10,161 bases of DNA, from NCBI GenBank assembly GCA_013696695.1, contig JACCYD010001183.1:1-10161 (forward strand). The letters are read 5' to 3'. Source of the DNA: Deltaproteobacteria bacterium (lineage in GTDB: Bacteria; Myxococcota_A; Polyangia; Haliangiales; Haliangiaceae). This document shows, in pieces, positions 5,984 to 10,161 of this stretch. A program made the position numbers and the translations under genes. Each line of letters opens with the position of its first letter. The first letter of the stretch is position 1. Below the pieces are notes generated by a model, which was not told where the DNA came from, did not search any database, and saw nothing but the letters and a program-made list of their open reading frames with translations.

Positions 5984-7056
5984 AGCGCCTGATCGTGCTC
6001 GCGCTGATCGCCGGCTGTCCGGAGCCCGCGAAGAAGGGCCCGGCGCCGCTCGCCGATCTCGTGTTGACCGGCGATCGCGACACCCGCTCGGACCTGGTCG
6101 CCGAGCTGCAGGACGACATCCTCAAGTCGTACGAGCGCGACGAGCCGCCCGATTTTGACAACGCGATGGTGCCGAAGGACGTCGGCGTCGCGCGGATCGG
6201 CGTCGGCCCGGGCGACGTGCTCGTCAACAACGAGCTCGCGCGCGCACCGAGCCGGTGGCCGCTCGATATCGACCAGGCGTCGCCGGCGGACGCGCGCTCG
6301 AAGCGTCTCGCGATCCATCTGTCGGCGGATCGCACCGCCGCGTGGGCGACCGACGAGATCTCGTGGCGGATCAAGATGTGCGAGCGCACCGCCGTGATCC
6401 CGCTACGGATGACCGCGCTGTTCGCACGCGATGGCGATCGCTGGGTCCCGGTGTTCGAGCATTTGTCATTCGCGCGCACCGCGATCGCCACGCGGCCCGG
6501 GCAGAAGCTACCGCGCGAGCTGCGCACGGCGGTCGCCTCGCGCGATCTCGCCGACGAGCTATCGCGCGTGTTGTCACCGGTGCTGCGCCGCGCGCTCGAT
6601 AAATCGCCGAAGGCGCTCGCGCAGGGCCCCGAGCTCGCGTTGCTCGGCCCCGATGTCGCGGCCGAGTGGCACGGGCTCGATGCGATCGGCGCGCGGTTGA
6701 TGCCGGGCAGCGAGCCGATGAAGCTCGAGGATCGCCGGGTCGGCGTCGTCGGTCGCACGTTCGGCAACGCCACGATCGGGTACTGGGTCGGTAACCTCAC
6801 CGCAGACCTACCGGCGCGTCCCGGCATCTCCGCCGGCAAGGGCCACTTCCGTGCGACGTTCGTGTTCGAGAGGCGACGCGGCAACGATCCCAAAGACAAC
6901 GAGTGGGTGATCGTGCAGGGCCACGTGTCGCACGCGATCGAGGACGACAACCTGGCGTCGGCGATCTTCGGCACCGCATTGATCTCGCCGAAGCCGCTCG
7001 CGATCACGTGTGACGATGGCTCGCGTCCGCAGATGCCGAAGAAAGCGTCAAACTAG
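5980..7056 (+). CDS. Predicted lipoprotein with two NTF2/SnoaL-like domains
   Basis: The 358-residue product starts at a GTG overlapping the preceding stop (GTGA). MKRLIVLALIAGC is a short lipoprotein signal with lipobox IAGC and lipid-carrying C13, so membrane anchoring is expected; the residues after C13 do not include D at +2. A first SnoaL/NTF2-like fold is suggested by RLAIHLSADRTAAWATDEIS (109-128), then IPLRMTALFARDGDRWVPVF and EHLSFAR (160-166), the family's typical strand ending. A second copy appears at about 218-320: AAEWHGLDAIG (227-237), GNATIGYWVGNLTAD (262-276), HFRATFVFERR (289-299) and EWVIVQGHVSHA (308-319). The domains share the pattern 'strand, charged turn, W, strand, H.S'. 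NTF2-like domains bind small ligands or act as scaffolds, so function is unassigned. Coupling to the molybdenum-cofactor genes could mean a shared pathway or only shared expression. Single C134 and C344 are present. Confidence 0.85.
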   Translation: MKRLIVLALIAGCPEPAKKGPAPLADLVLTGDRDTRSDLVAELQDDILKSYERDEPPDFDNAMVPKDVGVARIGVGPGDVLVNNELARAPSRWPLDIDQASPADARSKRLAIHLSADRTAAWATDEISWRIKMCERTAVIPLRMTALFARDGDRWVPVFEHLSFARTAIATRPGQKLPRELRTAVASRDLADELSRVLSPVLRRALDKSPKALAQGPELALLGPDVAAEWHGLDAIGARLMPGSEPMKLEDRRVGVVGRTFGNATIGYWVGNLTADLPARPGISAGKGHFRATFVFERRRGNDPKDNEWVIVQGHVSHAIEDDNLASAIFGTALISPKPLAITCDDGSRPQMPKKASN

Positions 7057-7102
7057 CCAGCGAGCTTGCGTGTAGTCACGCCGCGGCATCGGTCGCGCCG
7101 TT

Positions 7103-7115
7103 CGCTCGCGGAGCG
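7103..7115. terminator. Weak hairpin between convergent genes
   Basis: CGCTC (7103-7107), GCG and GAGCG (7111-7115) form a 5-bp, all-but-one GC stem in the 60-nt gap between the lipoprotein stop and the stop of the diiron gene. It lacks a T-tract on either strand, so it may at most slow both convergent transcripts. Nothing else is visible in the gap. Confidence 0.2.
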
Positions 7116-7116
7116 T

Positions 7117-8031
7117 CTACGGTTCTTGCGCTGCGACGAGCTCGGCTTCCGCCGCTTGCGTCGTCGACGACGGCAGCTGATAGCCGGTGACGTACTTGTC
7201 GCTCAGATACGTATCGGTGACGCGCTTGCGCTTCGGCCAGAACGGCAACAGGCGGAGCGGCAACGTGACGAGCGAGACCAGGCCGCCCAGTGCCTTGCCG
7301 CCGTAGGCCTCGGTGACGAGCAGCGCGCGCTTGAAGCCACCGACCTCCGTGAGCGGCCGATCGATGACGCCGATCCGGCGAAGCCGAAGCTCGGCCATCT
7401 TGTTCGCGTGCCCGAGGAACGCGGGCAGGTGCTTGAGCACGACGTGATCGGGCGGTAGCCGCTTCGCCATGTACTTCGCGATCCGCCGCACCCCCCACAT
7501 CGACACCAGCGACAGGCCGAGCAAGCGGCGGCGCAACCACGCGCGGCCCTCGATCGCCTTCGTGGTCTGTTGCTCGCCGAACTCGACGTGGCGCTCCTCC
7601 TGCTTCACCGCGCGACGAAGGATGTCCACCGACGGCTTGTGATCGAGCGTATCGATCATGGCGTAGAACGCCTGCAGCACGAAGCCTTCGCCCTGCGCCA
7701 TCTCGAGCGCGACGTGCTCGGCCCACGAACCGCCCATCATGCCGGTGGCGAGAAACCGCACCGCGGCGTGAGCCGGCTTGGGCTGGCAGTTCAGCATGGT
7801 CATGATGCGAAGGAAGTTATCGACGTGCTGCATCTCCTCGAGCGACTGGCGCGCGAGGAACTTTGCCGCTTCGAGATCCGGCGCTTCGTAGAGCCAGTGG
7901 CCGACCTGGATGCCGGTGACCTCGCCGTACAAGAACTGGTTGAACATCCACTCGAGCAGCTCGCGATCCTTGACGGGGTCGAGCTTGGATCCCCCGAAGT
8001 CGAACGTCATCTCTTCGCGGGTCAGCAGCAT
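7117..8031 (-). CDS. Diiron ferritin-like protein of unknown substrate
   Basis: The 304-residue product has the four-helix-bundle diiron pattern. E37 (YGEVTG) is followed by E66-x-x-H69 (LEEMQHV), a carboxylate at E115 or E110 (ALEMAQGEG), and E145-x-x-H148 (QEERHVEFGE). The spacing of about 29, 45-49 and 30-35 residues is right for paired ExxH ligands. The layout resembles ribonucleotide-reductase-R2-like and aldehyde-deformylating-type diiron enzymes, but identity to any named enzyme is not apparent. The expected role is oxygen-dependent oxidation, or iron or peroxide handling, in the cytoplasm. Residues about 162-304 extend past the bundle with basic and hydrophobic stretches, including LVSLVTLPLRLLPFWPKRKR (251-270), which may be a membrane-associating amphipathic segment. 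The ATG at 8031 has only a weak GGA upstream, and M8 is a possible alternative. The gene is convergent with the lipoprotein and divergent from the TIGR02996-type gene. Confidence 0.85.
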   Translation of the reverse strand: MLLTREEMTFDFGGSKLDPVKDRELLEWMFNQFLYGEVTGIQVGHWLYEAPDLEAAKFLARQSLEEMQHVDNFLRIMTMLNCQPKPAHAAVRFLATGMMGGSWAEHVALEMAQGEGFVLQAFYAMIDTLDHKPSVDILRRAVKQEERHVEFGEQQTTKAIEGRAWLRRRLLGLSLVSMWGVRRIAKYMAKRLPPDHVVLKHLPAFLGHANKMAELRLRRIGVIDRPLTEVGGFKRALLVTEAYGGKALGGLVSLVTLPLRLLPFWPKRKRVTDTYLSDKYVTGYQLPSSTTQAAEAELVAAQEP

Positions 8032-8106
8032 CTGGTCCGAAGATAGCCCGAAACGCCGGGATCGCCGCCGTCAAACTTGGGTCTCGCGCGGAGGTAGAGT
8101 CGCTCG
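8032..8106. promoter_or_regulatory. Divergent promoter region, 75 nt
   Basis: Both start codons face outward from this short gap, so it should hold two promoters. On the minus strand TTGACG (8069-8074) is a good -35-like hexamer and TATCTT (8040-8045) a -10-like one. The 23-nt spacer between them is too long for a standard sigma-70 promoter. On the plus strand GGAGG (8090-8094) lies 12 nt before the ATG at 8107, longer than ideal, and TAGAGT (8095-8100) could be a -10 for a leaderless message. Confidence 0.35.
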
Positions 8107-9840
8107 ATGCCTCGGAAATCACGGCCGGTGAAGGCCGACGCCGGCGCCCTCGGCAAGGTCGCCGCGGCGATCGAGGCGGGAGATTTCCCCACCGCCCTCG
8201 CAGAGGCGCTAAAGGCCTGGCGTGCCAGCCGTGGCGCCGAGCTCGCCGATCTGGTCGATGCGCTCGGCAGGCGATCGCGCGAGGTCACGATCGCCGGTCA
8301 CACCGCCATCGGGTTTCAGGCCTCGTGGCTGCGGCTCGCGGAGGGCAAGCCGTCGCCGGTCGCGATCGGTGCGCTTGCGGCGTCGATCGGCAAGCTGATC
8401 CCGATCGCCAGGACCACGAACTACGTCGATCGCGACATCAAGCGGTACCGCGCGTTCCTCGATCGGATCGCCGTGCTCGAGATGCTGCCCGCCGATCCGC
8501 GGATGGCGAGCGCGATCACCGGACTGCTGGAGCGCGCGCCGTTCACGATCGAATCGGGGCGCCGGATCTATCAGCCTGCGATCGATCTGCTGACCGAGCT
8601 GGGCGATCCGCGCGTCGTCCCGCGGTTGCGTGCGCTCGTCGCGCAGCCAACGTCGAAGGCCGCACTGGTGCGCGCGTACTTCGCGGAGGCGCTGCCGCCG
8701 GCGGCGGATGCGATCGAGACGGCGGCACACCTTGGATCAGCAGACACACGCGCAACCGCGCGCGCGCTGACCGCGGCGATCGCGAAGCCAACGGCCAACG
8801 GTCGCGGCGATGTCGATGCCCTGATGGCGGAGTGCCTCGCGCATCCCGACGACGATGGCCCGCGCGAGGTGCTAGCCGACGTGCTGCTCGAGCGCGAAGA
8901 CCCGCGCGGCGAATTCATCGCGCTGCAGCTGCGTGCCGCCCGCGGTGAGGTATCGGAGGTCGAGCGCAAGCGGATGACCGTGCTGCTCCGCACCCACGAG
9001 CGCGCGTGGCTCGGTGGCGATCTCGCCGCGATCACCAAGCACCGGTGGTGGCGCCGCGGCTTCCTCGACGAGGCGGAGCTCCAGCGCAACGCGGCCGCCG
9101 ACAAGGCAACCTGGGCGCGCGCGGCGAAGGATCCGAAGCTGGCGACGATTCGCAAGCTCGCGAAGGGCGGTGCCAATGCCGCGCACTACAAAGCCTTCAT
9201 GCTGTCGCCGGCGATGTGCGGCCTGCGCGAGATCGGCGTGCTCTCGATCGAGATGCTCGACGCGATCGGCGCAGATCGAAAGCTCGAGATTTTGCGCGTC
9301 GAGCACAATCTCACCGACGACGCGTTCGACGCGTTCGCCGCGATCGATCGCTGTCTCGAGCGCACCGGCGCGACGCGCCTCTGCTTGGTCTACCGCCGGG
9401 CTCCGCCCGACGTGCTGGTATCGCGCATCGCCGCGAACGTCACCGGTCGCGAGCGCCTCCGCGAGCTGCGCGCGGTCGCGGCCTGCCATGCGGCGATGCT
9501 TCGCTGGAGTGTTGACCCGTGGACGTGGCTCGGTGCGCATGCCGCGCTCGGTGTGTCGCGGCTCGTGCTCGAGCTCGACACCTTGCAGATCGTCGCCGAG
9601 CGAACCACCGATGGGCTCGCGCTCGAGATCGATGCAGCCGGGGACTGGTTGCTCGAGTCCGTCCTCCGCGACGCACCGAAGCTCGCGTCGGTGGTGCTTC
9701 GCGGTGGCCGACCCGCCATGATCGCGTCGCCGGGCGTCCGGATGGCGTTCGCGAGGCTGAGGCGCAAGCTGACGACGTTCGACTGCTGGGTCTCGGCGCT
9801 CAGAGATCCAGATCGAGCGAAACGCGCGCGCCGATCTTGA
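8107..9840 (+). CDS. TIGR02996-type protein with HEAT-like and degenerate repeat regions
   Basis: The 577-residue product has no signal peptide or membrane segment and is probably cytoplasmic. Residues about 236-275 match the TIGR02996 module: DALMAECLAHPDDD, then GPREVLADVLLEREDPRGEF (251-270) and IALQ. This module is a companion of leucine-rich-like repeats in planctomycetes and myxobacteria. Residues about 110-230 form alpha-helical HEAT-like segments, for example LLTELGDPRVVPRLRALV (161-178). After the module, WWRRGFLDEAEL (314-325) is the usual sequel. The C-terminal part (about 368-560) has leucine-rich, weakly repeated segments such as CGLREIGVLSIEMLDAIGAD (371-390), RKLEILRVEHNLTD (391-404) and LGVSRLVLELDTLQ (481-494). 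No catalytic motif is seen, so protein-protein interaction is the likely role; the family's function is not established. The last 41 nt overlap the 3' end of the convergent gene. Confidence 0.88.
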   Translation: MPRKSRPVKADAGALGKVAAAIEAGDFPTALAEALKAWRASRGAELADLVDALGRRSREVTIAGHTAIGFQASWLRLAEGKPSPVAIGALAASIGKLIPIARTTNYVDRDIKRYRAFLDRIAVLEMLPADPRMASAITGLLERAPFTIESGRRIYQPAIDLLTELGDPRVVPRLRALVAQPTSKAALVRAYFAEALPPAADAIETAAHLGSADTRATARALTAAIAKPTANGRGDVDALMAECLAHPDDDGPREVLADVLLEREDPRGEFIALQLRAARGEVSEVERKRMTVLLRTHERAWLGGDLAAITKHRWWRRGFLDEAELQRNAAADKATWARAAKDPKLATIRKLAKGGANAAHYKAFMLSPAMCGLREIGVLSIEMLDAIGADRKLEILRVEHNLTDDAFDAFAAIDRCLERTGATRLCLVYRRAPPDVLVSRIAANVTGRERLRELRAVAACHAAMLRWSVDPWTWLGAHAALGVSRLVLELDTLQIVAERTTDGLALEIDAAGDWLLESVLRDAPKLASVVLRGGRPAMIASPGVRMAFARLRRKLTTFDCWVSALRDPDRAKRARRS

Positions 9841-10161
9841 ACATCGTCAGATCCTCATCTCCCCACACGCGCTCGTACGAGATGCCGAGTGCCGCGCCCG
9901 GAAACACGAACCGCTTCCGCAACGCGCGCGCGCCGAGCGCGAAGCCGACATGGAAGCCGTGGTCATACGCTTTCCAGTCGCGCTCGGTGGTCCGCCCGAT
10001 CCAACCACCCTCGAGCTCGAGATACGAGTTGGTGAACGTACGCCGGTAGACGACGGGCGCGACGATGTCGGCCGCGAGCTCGAGCGCCCCGCGCATGCCG
10101 AGGTCGTCCTTCGGGAATGCCGCGCTGCCACCGAATTCGATCCCGGCGTAGAGGCCGTGGC
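9800..10161 (-). CDS. C-terminal part of a beta-barrel outer-membrane protein, 5' end beyond the window
   Basis: The frame is open from the window edge (2 nt of a split codon at 10160-10161) to a TGA at 9800-9802, giving about 119 residues. The translation alternates hydrophobic and polar residues in strands separated by charged turns: HGLYAGIEFGGSA at the start, then RGALELAADIVAPVVYRRT, NSYLELEGGWIGR, GFHVGFALGARAL, FPGAALGISYERVW, and the final FKIGARVSLDLDL. This is the usual pattern of transmembrane beta-barrel hairpins. The C-terminal residue is L rather than the commoner F, Y or W of BamA-recognised barrels. The ATG at 10096 is internal, since coding character continues upstream of it. 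The signal peptide and N-terminal part are outside the window. Function (porin, assembly or surface-structure role) cannot be given. Confidence 0.75.
   Translation of the reverse strand, partial: HGLYAGIEFGGSAAFPKDDLGMRGALELAADIVAPVVYRRTFTNSYLELEGGWIGRTTERDWKAYDHGFHVGFALGARALRKRFVFPGAALGISYERVWGDEDLTMFKIGARVSLDLDL

Noticed and set aside
5712..7007. Minus-strand open frame of 431 residues opposite the lipoprotein gene
   Set aside because: Ser/Arg/Pro-rich shadow. The plus strand has a lipobox and NTF2-like patterns and is tightly coupled to its upstream gene.
3239..7056. Defence island or prophage fragment suggested by the excisionase-like gene
   Set aside because: No integrase, nuclease, toxin, methyltransferase or phage structural gene is present. 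The following genes are metabolic in character.
9519..10049. Plus-strand open frame of 176 residues at the right edge
   Set aside because: It overlaps the end of the TIGR02996-type gene in another frame and lies opposite a barrel-like translation; its composition is that of a shadow.

Overview
The window looks like chromosomal DNA of a high-GC, GATC-rich Gram-negative bacterium, most likely a myxobacterium-like member of the Myxococcota (former Deltaproteobacteria). The pointers are frequent GTG starts overlapping upstream stops (GTGA), exported and lipoprotein signals, a C-terminal outer-membrane beta-barrel fragment, a TIGR02996-type protein and a SpoIVB/S55-like exported protein of a kind I associate with that phylum. 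The lineage is an inference from gene content and composition. I see no rRNA, tRNA, CRISPR array, insertion sequence or phage structural gene.

Layout. (1) Positions 1-2983, minus strand: an exported S55-peptidase-like protein (1103-2983) followed 25 nt later by an exported beta-propeller protein that runs off the left edge (1-1077). They look like one two-gene operon. (2) Positions 2984-3490: an AT-richer 255-nt divergent intergenic region, then a small plus-strand gene for an 83-residue excisionase/MerR-like helix-turn-helix protein. (3) Positions 3534-7056, plus strand: four tightly packed genes, namely a HAD-IIB phosphatase, an XdhC-family molybdenum-cofactor chaperone, a MocA/MobA-like nucleotidyltransferase and a lipoprotein with two NTF2/SnoaL-like domains. 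Junctions are +6 nt, a 4-nt overlap and another 4-nt overlap, so translational coupling is likely. (4) Positions 7117-8031, minus strand: a diiron ferritin-like protein convergent with the operon. (5) Positions 8107-9840, plus strand: a 577-residue protein with HEAT-like helices and a TIGR02996 module, divergent from the diiron gene. (6) Positions 9800-10161, minus strand: the C-terminal part of a beta-barrel outer-membrane protein. Its 3' end overlaps the preceding gene by 41 nt.

How the genes work together. XdhC plus a MocA-like enzyme points to maturation of a xanthine-oxidase-family molybdoenzyme (probably one using molybdopterin cytosine dinucleotide), but no such enzyme is visible here. 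The S55-like protein and the propeller are probably a periplasmic or surface pair. The most notable structural point is that the S55-like protein carries the serine motif (GMSGSP) before the histidine motif (AFGHP), the reverse of SpoIVB, which suggests a circularly permuted peptidase domain. I did not find a convincing complete new multi-gene system; the permuted S55/propeller pair and the orphan molybdenum-cofactor cluster deserve most attention.
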